Assembly: GCF_000702665.1 (NCBI RefSeq)
Contig: NZ_JNJA01000018.1
Location: 1-64,000, forward strand
Source: Solidesulfovibrio alcoholivorans DSM 5433
GTDB lineage: Bacteria > Desulfobacterota > Desulfovibrionia > Desulfovibrionales > Desulfovibrionaceae
Direction of reading: 5' to 3'
Length of the DNA: 64,000 nucleotides
Of the stretch, positions 9,185 to 16,101 are shown piece by piece. How positions within the stretch are numbered: position 1 is the stretch's first letter; every line of letters begins with the position of its first letter. The notes below the pieces were generated by a model. The model had not been told where the DNA came from, did no database searches, and was given only the letters and a program-made list of their open reading frames with translations. A program made the translations under genes and the position numbers.

Positions 9185-9931
9185 ATGCACACCCTGGTCT
9201 TGCTGCGGCACGGACAAAGCGCCTGGAACCTGGAAAACCGCTTCACCGGCTGGACCGACGTGGGCCTGACCGATCAGGGCAAGGCCGAAGCCGCCTCCGC
9301 CGCCACACTGCTCAACGGGGCCGGCTACGACTTCGACGCCTGCCTGACCTCCGTGCTCTCCCGCGCCATCATGACCCTCGATATCGTGCTGGCCGGCATG
9401 GACCGCCTCTGGCTGCCCGTGACCAAATCCTGGAGGCTCAACGAACGGCACTACGGCGCGCTGCAAGGCCTCAACAAGGCGGAAATGGCCGCCAAATACG
9501 GCGAGGAACAGGTCTTTGTCTGGCGCAGGAGCTTCGACACCAGGCCCCCGGCGCTCACCCCCGAAGACCCGCGCTTCCCCGGCCACGACCGCCGCTACGC
9601 CGGCCTCACGCCTGACGAACTGCCCACCACCGAATGCCTCAGGGACACCGTGGCGCGCGTGCTCCCCTTCTGGCACGACGTCATGGCCCCGGCCATCGCC
9701 GACGGCGCGCGCCTGCTCGTGGCCGCCCACGGCAACTCCCTGCGCGCGCTCGTCAAATACCTCGACGGCGTCAGCGACGACGCCATCAGCGAACTCAATA
9801 TCCCCACAGGCGTCCCGCTCGTCTACGAACTCGACGACAGCCTCAAACCCACCCGCCACTTCTACCTCGGCGACCCCGAGGCCATCGCCAAAAGCGTTGC
9901 CGCCGTGGCCGCCCAAGGGAAGGCGAAGTGA
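9185..9931 (+). CDS. gpmA: 2,3-bisphosphoglycerate-dependent phosphoglycerate mutase
   Basis: It interconverts 2- and 3-phosphoglycerate in glycolysis and gluconeogenesis. The 248-residue product matches the family length (about 250). It carries [10 protein letters not shown] with the phosphohistidine near residue 10, [15 protein letters not shown] and the second catalytic histidine in [11 protein letters not shown]. The start at 9185 follows GGAGG. It lies 29 bases downstream of thiC and may share its transcript. A palindromic repeat copy begins 18 bases after the stop codon. Confidence 0.95.
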   Translation: MHTLVLLRHGQSAWNLENRFTGWTDVGLTDQGKAEAASAATLLNGAGYDFDACLTSVLSRAIMTLDIVLAGMDRLWLPVTKSWRLNERHYGALQGLNKAEMAAKYGEEQVFVWRRSFDTRPPALTPEDPRFPGHDRRYAGLTPDELPTTECLRDTVARVLPFWHDVMAPAIADGARLLVAAHGNSLRALVKYLDGVSDDAISELNIPTGVPLVYELDDSLKPTRHFYLGDPEAIAKSVAAVAAQGKAK

Positions 9932-9948
9932 CGGAGGGAGAAGAGAAA

Positions 9949-9995
9949 GATGCCTCCGGCGGCCGGGGGGGGGGGGGATCCCCCCCGGCCCCCTG
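9949..9995 (+). repeat. Dispersed intergenic palindromic repeat, copy 2
   Basis: It starts 18 bases after the gpmA stop, after a purine-rich lead-in, with the block TGCCTCCGGCGGCC. Its left palindrome arm has become a run of 13 G (9965-9977), opposed by a C7 run. Confidence 0.8.
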
Positions 9996-10043
9996 GGCGG
10001 GAGTCCGTCGGTGGTGCCCCTTCGGGGCGAGTCTGAAGGAATT

Positions 10044-11093
10044 CTACTGACCTGATTTCTTAAAATGCGGCGCTTCGCCGCTGACGCCCGTGGTCGCGGG
10101 AATGGGGCTGCCGTGCTGGCCGGCTTTGCGGCCTGCGGGGCAGCCCCATTCCCGCGACCACAGCCCCCGACGCCTCGCCCAATGACCGTCCTCCCACCCG
10201 CTTGCCACTCCTCCCCCGTCGGGGAGGTCCAGGAGGGGATCATCCCCTCCTGACCGCCGGAGGCATTCTTCCTCTCTTCTCCTCTCCCCCTCCCCGCTCT
10301 TCTCCAACTCCCCTTCCACGCCGTATTTCCCCGGCGGCACGCCCATGCGGCGGCGAAAGTGGCGGGTCAGGTGGCTCTGGTCGCAGAAGCCGGAGGCCAG
10401 GGCGGCGTCGGCCAGCCCTTCACCGGCCTCGATGCGTGCGGCCGCGCCGGCGACACGCCGCGACAGGATGTACTCGCCGGGCGGCACGCCGAGGTCGCGC
10501 GTGAAAAGCCGTTCCAGGCGAAAGGGCGATACCCCCGCCGCAATGGCGAGGTCCGCCAGTGCCACGGGCGCATCCGGTGCTGCATCGACCACAGCCATGG
10601 CGGCGCGCACGGCCGGGTCGAGCGGCGGCAGGGGCGCGGCGCGCAGATGCAGGAGACGGCACAGGGCGGCGAAATGGACGCACGCCGCGGCCTGCCCATC
10701 GGCCAGGGCCTCGACGGCGCGAAGAAGCAGCGCGGCCGCTTTCCTGTCCTCCCAGACGCTCGGCCAGACCCCGGGCGCACCTGGCATGCCGGGCCCCTCG
10801 GAGCAGGCGGGGAAACACTGCGGCGCGGCGGCCAGCACCACATAGGCATGGTCGGACGCGCCCCAGGGCGCGCAGGCGTGGGCCACGCCGCCCGGGATGA
10901 CGAAGCCCTGCCCCGGGGCGAGGCACCAGCGGCCGCCGCCGGCCTCGATGCGCCGCCCCCCGGACAGGCACAAGCCCACCACGGTCTTGGCGTGGGTGTG
11001 GCGGACGATGTCCGTGGCCACGCCCTCGCCCCGCACGGCCGCAAGCCCCGGCACGGCCGGGTGGCGTATCACCCAAAGACGCGGTTGGCCCAT
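10044..11093 (-). CDS. AraC-family transcriptional regulator with repeat-derived C-terminal tail
   Basis: A 349-residue AraC-type regulator. Residues 1-110 form a cupin-like effector domain (RHTHAKTVVGLCLSG, LAPGQGFVIPGG). Two helix-turn-helix motifs occupy about 176-258, with VALADLAIAAGVSPFRLERL and the conserved ALASGFCDQSHLTRHFRRR. Typical proteins of this family end just after GVPPGKY, here residue 257. This frame continues about 90 residues through dispersed repeat copy 3 and then through the 10090-10161 inverted repeat before a TAG at 10044. The simplest reading is loss of the original stop codon. The effector is unknown. The adjacent cupin gene (11231-11623), on the same strand just upstream, is a possible partner. 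Confidence 0.82.
   Translation of the reverse strand: MGQPRLWVIRHPAVPGLAAVRGEGVATDIVRHTHAKTVVGLCLSGGRRIEAGGGRWCLAPGQGFVIPGGVAHACAPWGASDHAYVVLAAAPQCFPACSEGPGMPGAPGVWPSVWEDRKAAALLLRAVEALADGQAAACVHFAALCRLLHLRAAPLPPLDPAVRAAMAVVDAAPDAPVALADLAIAAGVSPFRLERLFTRDLGVPPGEYILSRRVAGAAARIEAGEGLADAALASGFCDQSHLTRHFRRRMGVPPGKYGVEGELEKSGEGERRREEECLRRSGGDDPLLDLPDGGGVASGWEDGHWARRRGLWSREWGCPAGRKAGQHGSPIPATTGVSGEAPHFKKSGQ
10090..10161. repeat. Perfect 23-bp inverted repeat
   Basis: The arms 10090-10112 and 10139-10161 are exact complements, with a 26-base loop that itself contains GGCC twice. It lies in the extended 3' end of the AraC frame. No T-run adjoins it, so it is not a standard terminator. It could be an mRNA-stability hairpin or a remnant of a mobile palindrome. 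Confidence 0.8.
10212..10267 (-). repeat. Dispersed intergenic palindromic repeat, copy 3
   Basis: A full copy in minus orientation, with a purine-rich lead-in on its 5' side and both hairpins. It is translated as part of the AraC tail (ECLRRSGGDDPLLDLP). Confidence 0.85.
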
Positions 11094-11125
11094 GCGCTGC
11101 CTTCCAGTGTGAAAAATTCAAGAGG

Positions 11126-11178
11126 GATGCCTCCGGCGGCCAGGAGGGGCGGCGGCCCCTCCTGGACCTCCCGAATAG
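11126..11178 (+). repeat. Dispersed intergenic palindromic repeat, copy 4
   Basis: GATGCCTCCGGCGGCC, CAGGAGGGG, spacer, CCCCTCCTG, GACCTCCC. It lies between the cupin and araC genes. This is the only copy that does not point away from the nearest upstream gene end. Confidence 0.85.
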
Positions 11179-11230
11179 GGGGGACATCCCCTGCGCCAGA
11201 CGGAGACATCGTCGCCTACGGGATGCGATA

Positions 11231-11623
11231 TTACAACAGCGCCGGGAAGAACTTGGCAAAAAGCGTGAGCCCCTCGTCCCCGGCCGTGACCTCGTGGACC
11301 ACGCCTTTGGGGATGACGGCGGACACGCCCGGCAGGTAGGCGACGCGCGCCTCGCCCACGCCGGCCTCGCCCGAACCGGCCACCACTTCGTGCAGCTCCC
11401 ACTGGCCGTCGTGGATGTGGCTTTTGAGGCTTTTGCCGGGCGCAACGCGCACCAGATGGCAGCTGAGGGCCCCTTGCGTATCCGCGCCGCGCACCAGATG
11501 CTTGAGCGCCACGCCAGCAAAGGCGGGGTGGGCGTTCCAGGGAAGTTCGGCGGCGTCGCGCGCGCCGGCCGGCACATAGACCGTGCGACCGCAGGCCAGG
11601 ATCATTTCGGCATCGTTTTCCAT
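11231..11623 (-). CDS. Single-domain cupin protein
   Basis: A 130-residue cupin. Motif 1 is visible as G-x5-HIH-x4-E in GKSLKSHIHDGQWE. Motif 2 is represented by IPKGVVHEV. These residues normally bind one metal ion. The start at 11623 is preceded by AAGGAGGT with good spacing. The fold alone does not give a substrate: family members include isomerases, dioxygenases and small-molecule sensors. It is upstream of, and on the same strand as, the AraC regulator, separated by repeat copy 4, so a sensing or metabolic link is possible but unproven. Confidence 0.8.
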   Translation of the reverse strand: MENDAEMILACGRTVYVPAGARDAAELPWNAHPAFAGVALKHLVRGADTQGALSCHLVRVAPGKSLKSHIHDGQWELHEVVAGSGEAGVGEARVAYLPGVSAVIPKGVVHEVTAGDEGLTLFAKFFPALL

Positions 11624-11779
11624 GACGCACCTCCTTGCGTTGCGGCCGACCCTGCCACGGGCCGTGGCGAAGTTCTTGGACGATCTTGCAGCCTTGGCGC
11701 GAATTCCCTTTACGCCGCCGCGGGCAGCTGGTAAATTGGAAGTACTTTTTTTCACAAACGACAAGCCACAGGGTCCGTC

Positions 11780-12235
11780 ATGCTCATCTCCGACATCATG
11801 CGCACCACGCTCATCAAGGTCCGCCCGGAAGCGCCGATCGGCAACGTGCTCATCTGGTACGGCGGCATGAGCCACGTCTTCCGCAACACCTACGTGGTGG
11901 ACCATTGCGACCGGCTGCTCGGCGTCGTCACCATCCACACCCTGCTTTCGATCATCGTGCCGCCGAGCGTGACCTCGCTGGCCGGCGACCTCTCCGGCCG
12001 CGAAGAACTTCTGGTTGTGCTGCGCCGCAACATCGCCACCATCTCGGACACGCCCGTCGGCGACCTCATGGACTCGGACTACCCTTTCGCGCATCCCGAG
12101 GACCTGTTCATCATGGCCAGCGAACTGATCGTGGAAAAGGGCATCACGGCCCTGCCGGTCATCGACCCCAACGGCGTGCTGGTCGGCGAGATCACGCGCC
12201 GCATGATCCTGCATTTTCTCGTGCAAAACCTGTGA
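11780..12235 (+). CDS. CBS-domain pair protein
   Basis: A 151-residue protein made almost only of two CBS domains. The first is about 1-60 (DIMRTTLIKVRPEAPIGNV, LLGVVTIHTLL) and the second about 90-148 (VGDLMDSDYPFAHPED, GITALPVIDPNGVLVGEI). CBS pairs bind adenine nucleotides or SAM and regulate a partner. Here no catalytic domain is attached, so a partner must be supplied in trans. A small cysteine-rich secreted peptide begins 11 bases after its stop and is probably translated from the same mRNA. Confidence 0.85.
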   Translation: MLISDIMRTTLIKVRPEAPIGNVLIWYGGMSHVFRNTYVVDHCDRLLGVVTIHTLLSIIVPPSVTSLAGDLSGREELLVVLRRNIATISDTPVGDLMDSDYPFAHPEDLFIMASELIVEKGITALPVIDPNGVLVGEITRRMILHFLVQNL

Positions 12236-12246
12236 GGAATCCCGCA

Positions 12247-12420
12247 ATGCGCAGTCTGCCGTATCTGGCCGCCCTGGCCCTGGTCCTGGTCTGTTCGCTT
12301 TTCGTCCTGGCCAAGACCGCGCCGGCCGACGCCCTGTCCGCCTACAGCGACCGCGTCCAGGCCGCGCCGCAAAGCTGCCTGGGTTGCGAATGCAAGGTCC
12401 TCGGCTGCGGCTGCGGCTGA
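12247..12420 (+). CDS. Small cysteine-rich exported peptide
   Basis: A 57-residue product not recognised as any known family. Residues 1-22 form a signal peptide or membrane anchor (MRSLPYLAALALVLV and on). A short hydrophilic linker follows, and the last 14 residues hold five cysteines: C44, C47, C49, C54, C56 in CLGCECKVLGCGCG. A sixth, C16, lies in the hydrophobic stretch. The gene starts 11 bases after the CBS gene stop. The tail could bind metal, form disulfides, or be processed into a peptide product. No maturation enzyme is adjacent. It is short, but the coupled position and coherent architecture argue that it is real. Confidence 0.6.
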   Translation: MRSLPYLAALALVLVCSLFVLAKTAPADALSAYSDRVQAAPQSCLGCECKVLGCGCG

Positions 12421-12480
12421 TGCCCCCTCGCCACCTTCCCACGACTCCGCGATAAGCAACGAAGAGCAACTCCCCCCTTT

Positions 12481-12532
12481 AAGGGGTGGTCCAGGAGGGG
12501 CCCCCGGCCCCTCCTGGCCGCCGGAGGCATTC
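12481..12532 (-). repeat. Dispersed intergenic palindromic repeat, copy 5
   Basis: Minus orientation, beginning 24 bases after the stop of the C-lobe ATPase gene and preceded by a G/A-rich lead-in. The second small hairpin is CCCCTTTAAGGGG. Confidence 0.85.
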
Positions 12533-12555
12533 TCCCCTCCCCCTACTCCCTCTCC

Positions 12556-13284
12556 CTACTCCTCCGTCTCCGCTGCGGCGGTGACGGCGAAGCCGGGCAG
12601 ATCGAGGACGGCGGCCGGGCGTTCGGAGAGGATATCCAGGCGCGGGCCGTTTTCGCGGCCCGGGCGCAGGGCGAAGACGCGCCGGGCATGGCCTGCGAAA
12701 TGGTCCACGGGGTGGTGGCTGATGTAGAGCACCTGCAGGTCCAGGCGTTCGGCGATGGCGGCGATCAGGCGCACGAAGCCGGGCACGAGGTCGGGCCGCA
12801 GCCAGCAGTCCTGTTCGTCGAGGACGAGGAACGGCCGGTGCGCGGCCGGGTCGAGCTGGGACAGCGCGATCAGGCGCAGGCCCACGGACAGGATATTGCA
12901 GACCGATCCGCCCTGGCCCGTGAGGATGTCCTCGGCGCGGCCGTCCTGCTCCATCTCGAATTCGATGTGCAGCCGGTTGTTCTTGACGTCCCGGCGCGAG
13001 ACGACCTTGCGGTCCTGGCCGAGGATTTCGCGCACGGCGTGGGTAAGGTCGGTTTCGATCTCGTCGAGGACCGCGCCGAAGAGTTCGCGCGTGAGTTCCT
13101 CCAGGCGCGCGGCCACGCGCGGGGACATATCCAGGAATTCCGTCACCGTAGCCAGGGTATCGCGCGCGTTTAGAAACTCGCGCACGCGGCCCTCGGCCAC
13201 GCCCGAGAGCCGGTCCAGGCGGCGCGTCAGTTCCTGCCGCTCCCGCGCCAGCGCCCGCCAGTCTTCCTGTTCCGTCAGTTCCAT
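12556..13284 (-). CDS. Rad50/SbcC-like ATPase, C-terminal lobe as a separate protein
   Basis: A 242-residue protein that looks like only the C-terminal half of an SMC/Rad50-type ATPase. Residues 1-85 are helical and probably coiled coil. An ABC signature-like segment follows at 122-140 (TGQGGSVCNILSVGLRL). Walker B is FLVLDEQ (152-158) with D156/E157, and the H-loop is YISHH (187-191). There is no Walker A. The missing P-loop is present in the gene at 14628-15989, encoded upstream in the same direction with a phosphoesterase and a coiled-coil gene between. The two proteins together would make one composite ATPase head. Repeat copy 6 separates it from the coiled-coil gene. Confidence 0.75.
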   Translation of the reverse strand: MELTEQEDWRALARERQELTRRLDRLSGVAEGRVREFLNARDTLATVTEFLDMSPRVAARLEELTRELFGAVLDEIETDLTHAVREILGQDRKVVSRRDVKNNRLHIEFEMEQDGRAEDILTGQGGSVCNILSVGLRLIALSQLDPAAHRPFLVLDEQDCWLRPDLVPGFVRLIAAIAERLDLQVLYISHHPVDHFAGHARRVFALRPGRENGPRLDILSERPAAVLDLPGFAVTAAAETEE

Positions 13285-13303
13285 CCCCGCTCCTGTCTCC
13301 CCC

Positions 13304-13356
13304 CTCCCGGGAGGTCCAGGAGGGGCCGTCGCCCCTCCTGGCCGCCGGAGGCATTT
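13304..13356 (-). repeat. Dispersed intergenic palindromic repeat, copy 6 (inside the split ATPase operon)
   Basis: Minus orientation, starting 18 bases after the coiled-coil gene stop and ending 20 bases before the C-lobe ATPase start. Both hairpins are present. Confidence 0.85.
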
Positions 13357-13373
13357 CTTCCCCCGCCCCGGTC

Positions 13374-13697
13374 CTAGTCCCCTTCGAATTCCCGCTCCAC
13401 GGCCGCCAGGTCGCGGCGCACGCCGTCGATGTGTTCCTTGTAGGCGGCCACGAGGCGGGCGTTTTCCGTGCGCATGCGCTCAAGCAGCGCCGCGAGCTCC
13501 TGGGGGTCGGCGGTGCCGTATTCGGCTTGCGCGCGCGCTTCCAGGTCGGCGAGCTGGCGCGTCAAGTTGGCGAGGTCCTGTTCGGCGCGGACCTTGTCGT
13601 CGCGCAGCCGTTCGTAGGCGGCCCGCAGCGCGGCCAGTTCGCGCTGGGGGCCGGCGTCGGCCTCGGCGGCGCGGGGATTGTTATTTATCGGCGGCAT
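13374..13697 (-). CDS. Small coiled-coil protein of the split Rad50-like cluster
   Basis: A 107-residue, strongly charged protein. From residue 18 to the end it has heptad-like patterns of leucine and alanine with many Glu/Arg, which predicts one long helix or coiled coil. It has no catalytic motif. Its start overlaps the phosphoesterase stop by 17 bases, so the two are translationally coupled. Together with the helical start of the C-lobe ATPase it could supply the descending arm that the N-lobe protein lacks. This role is inference; no family was recognised. Confidence 0.7.
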   Translation of the reverse strand: MPPINNNPRAAEADAGPQRELAALRAAYERLRDDKVRAEQDLANLTRQLADLEARAQAEYGTADPQELAALLERMRTENARLVAAYKEHIDGVRRDLAAVEREFEGD

Positions 13698-14631
13698 GGG
13701 TGACCTCGCTGTAGAGCTCCCAGATGACGTCCGTCTCGGGGCTTTCGGGGTTCAGGTTCGCGCGCAGGAATTCGCCGAGCCCCGCGCCTTCGCGGGTGCG
13801 CCGCCAGGCAAGGCGGGCAAGGCCTTCCAGGAAGCGCGATTCGCCGGCCGGCGCGGCATCCTCCTCAGGCGGGAATTCCTGGTCCGGGAACACTTCTTCA
13901 AAGGGGCGGAAGGGCACGGGCCACGCTTCGAGCGCCGCCGCGCCGGGCCGCCACACGGCGGCGGCGGGCACGCGATCCTTGGCGCGGCGGTTAAATTGCA
14001 GGCGCGTGATGTTGCCGGGGTTGGCCCAGCGGGTGCATCCGGCGACCACGGTCGGCTGCGGCCGGTGGATGTGGCCGTTGACGACCCAGTCAAGTCCCGG
14101 GATTTCCCGGATTTTCACGTGCTTGTCCAGAAAGTCCGGAAACCCGACGTTGTGGTGGGTGAACCAGATGCTCTCCTCGCCCGGGTCCTTGTCCACGCTC
14201 GCGGGCAGGGGCGCGCCGTCGGGCGAGGCTCCGAGCACGGCCGTGCCCGTGGGCGAAACGAGCCTGGCGAAAAGCCCGGGCGCGTCGAGCACATGGACCA
14301 CGCCCGCGGCGGCGAGCACGGCCAGGGAGGTGTCGGCCGTGAAGCGGGCCTGGTACTTGTCGTGGTTGCCGACCAGGACGTAGGGCGTGTGCGGCCGAAA
14401 AAGGTCGATCAGGGCCACGATCAGGGCGTTGGGGTTCTCGCGCGGCCAGTGGAAGAGGTCGCCGAGCACGATGGGCACGAGGTTCTCGGCGACGGCGTGG
14501 GCCAGACACGCGGCGAGCTTGGCCAGCACGTCCTCCATGTAGGAATCCAGGCGCTGCATGGGCGGCGTCGCGGCTACGTGGGGATCGGGCACGAGAAGCA
14601 GGCCGTTGGCCGAAAGCTGCGGCAGGCTCAT
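13681..14631 (-). CDS. SbcD/Mre11-like metallophosphoesterase
   Basis: A 316-residue calcineurin-like phosphoesterase with all metal-site motifs: DPH near residue 17, LGDLFHW, LVGNHDK, FTHHN and NGHIH. In SbcD/Mre11 these ligands hold two manganese ions for nuclease activity. The C-terminal 80 residues are extra and could form the ATPase-docking or capping domain. The ATG at 14631 overlaps the TGA of the N-lobe ATPase gene (ATGA), and its own end overlaps the coiled-coil gene, so three proteins are coupled in translation. A nuclease role is inferred from this context. Other phosphoesterases share the motifs. Confidence 0.82.
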   Translation of the reverse strand: MSLPQLSANGLLLVPDPHVAATPPMQRLDSYMEDVLAKLAACLAHAVAENLVPIVLGDLFHWPRENPNALIVALIDLFRPHTPYVLVGNHDKYQARFTADTSLAVLAAAGVVHVLDAPGLFARLVSPTGTAVLGASPDGAPLPASVDKDPGEESIWFTHHNVGFPDFLDKHVKIREIPGLDWVVNGHIHRPQPTVVAGCTRWANPGNITRLQFNRRAKDRVPAAAVWRPGAAALEAWPVPFRPFEEVFPDQEFPPEEDAAPAGESRFLEGLARLAWRRTREGAGLGEFLRANLNPESPETDVIWELYSEVTHAADK

Positions 14632-15989
14632 GAGGCGTCCTTTTCGGGGGCATGGACGTGGCCGCCGCCGAGGAAATCCCCGGCCGAAAGCGCGCCGCCG
14701 CACAGCGGACAGCTGCCGAGCGCCTGAAGGCGCGCGGCCACGCGCACGGCCATGTCGGCAAGCGAGCGCGCGCGGCGATCCAGGGTCGCGGACGCGGCGG
14801 CCACGGTCTGCCGCGCGGCGGCGAGCTGCGCCGCCAGGGCGGCCAGGGGCCCCGGGTCCGCGGTCTCCGGCGGCGGAGACAGGCGGGCCAGGGCCTGCGC
14901 CCTGGAGGCGAGCCGCGCGGCGGCGGCGCGCCCGGCCGTCAGGCGGTCGCGCGTCGCCTCCAGGGAAACCGCGTCGCCCAGGTCCGGCGGCGGGGAAAGC
15001 CGCGCCAGGGCGGCGCTTTTTTTCCGGGCGTGGGCAAGCGCCTGGCGCAGGCGCGAAAGTTCCGCCCTGCGGCGGTCGCACAGGGCCGAGTCGGCAAGTG
15101 GCGGCGGCGCGGCAAGGGCCGCAAGCGCCGCCTGCTGCGACGCGGCAAGCGCCTTGCGCCGGACCAGTGCCTCCGCCGTGGCCACGGTCGCGGCAAGGGG
15201 GGCCGTTTGCGCCAGGGCCGGCGGCGCGCCAAGCGCGGCAAGCGCACTGCCCGCCGCGCCGCAGGCGGCCGCCTGGCGCGAAAGGCGCTCCCGCGCGGCC
15301 AGGAGCCCGGCCAGAGCCTCGGCCCGATGCTCGCCCGCGCCAAGTTCCGCCTCCAGGGCCTCTCCCGCCTCCAGGCGCAGCTCCAGGCCCGGCAGCGGGG
15401 CCAGACGGTCGATTTCCGCGACCAGGCCGGCCATGCGCTTTTCCTGGCGGCTTTTTTCGGATTTCGCCCGCCGGATCCGGTCCGTGAGCAGGTTTTGCAT
15501 GGCGATCAGGTGCGCCGCTTCCGTGGACGCGGCGAAAAAGCCGGACAGGACCGTGCCGGGCCGGTTGAGCAGGAAAACCGGTTCGCGCTGGTTGCCGATG
15601 TGCACGTCCACGGGTTCGCCGCCCTCGATGGGCACAGGCGACAGGCGCAGCACGCGGCTTATTTCCTCGGGCGGGGTGCGGCCGAACTTGGCGAAGACCT
15701 CGGGTTCGGCCGCGCCGGGGCGGGTCAGCTCGTAGAGGGCGTACTTGGGCCGGCGCACCCAGGTCACGGCCGTGCCGTCGTCGAGCTCCAGCGTGACGCG
15801 GGCCTCGGACGCGCCGTGGCGGATGACGTGGCGCGGCGCGGGATTGGCGGCCAGGCAGCGCAGGGCCTCGACCACGGCGGATTTTCCGGTGTTGTTGGGT
15901 CCGGTGAGGACGTTGAGTCCCGGAGCCAGCGCGAACTCGGTCCGGGCATGGGCCATGAAATTTTCGAGTATCAGACGGGTGATCGCCAC
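14628..15989 (-). CDS. Rad50/SbcC-like ATPase, N-terminal lobe ending in a zinc hook
   Basis: A 453-residue protein that looks like the front half of an SbcC/Rad50 ATPase. It opens with ITRLILENFMAHARTEF and a Walker A, GPNNTGKS (30-37). It continues with a long Ala/Arg/Leu-rich coiled-coil region (about 150-420) and ends with CPLCGG, a zinc-hook motif at 427-430. No Walker B, signature or D-loop is present: those are in the protein at 12556-13284. In canonical proteins the hook sits in the middle of the chain; here it is almost the C-terminus. The start is GTG at 15989 without a clear ribosome binding site. ATG 15956 would cut the conserved first strand. First gene of a four-gene operon. Confidence 0.78.
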   Translation of the reverse strand: MAITRLILENFMAHARTEFALAPGLNVLTGPNNTGKSAVVEALRCLAANPAPRHVIRHGASEARVTLELDDGTAVTWVRRPKYALYELTRPGAAEPEVFAKFGRTPPEEISRVLRLSPVPIEGGEPVDVHIGNQREPVFLLNRPGTVLSGFFAASTEAAHLIAMQNLLTDRIRRAKSEKSRQEKRMAGLVAEIDRLAPLPGLELRLEAGEALEAELGAGEHRAEALAGLLAARERLSRQAAACGAAGSALAALGAPPALAQTAPLAATVATAEALVRRKALAASQQAALAALAAPPPLADSALCDRRRAELSRLRQALAHARKKSAALARLSPPPDLGDAVSLEATRDRLTAGRAAAARLASRAQALARLSPPPETADPGPLAALAAQLAAARQTVAAASATLDRRARSLADMAVRVAARLQALGSCPLCGGALSAGDFLGGGHVHAPEKDAS

Positions 15990-16101
15990 GCCGTGATGAC
16001 ACCAGAAGCGGCCCGAGATTTCAAGGCCAAAGCCGCGACGCTTTACTTTCCGCCGCTTCTCCTTAAAATGAATGAGAATGGAAAACGCTCAGGAGCGCCG
16101 C

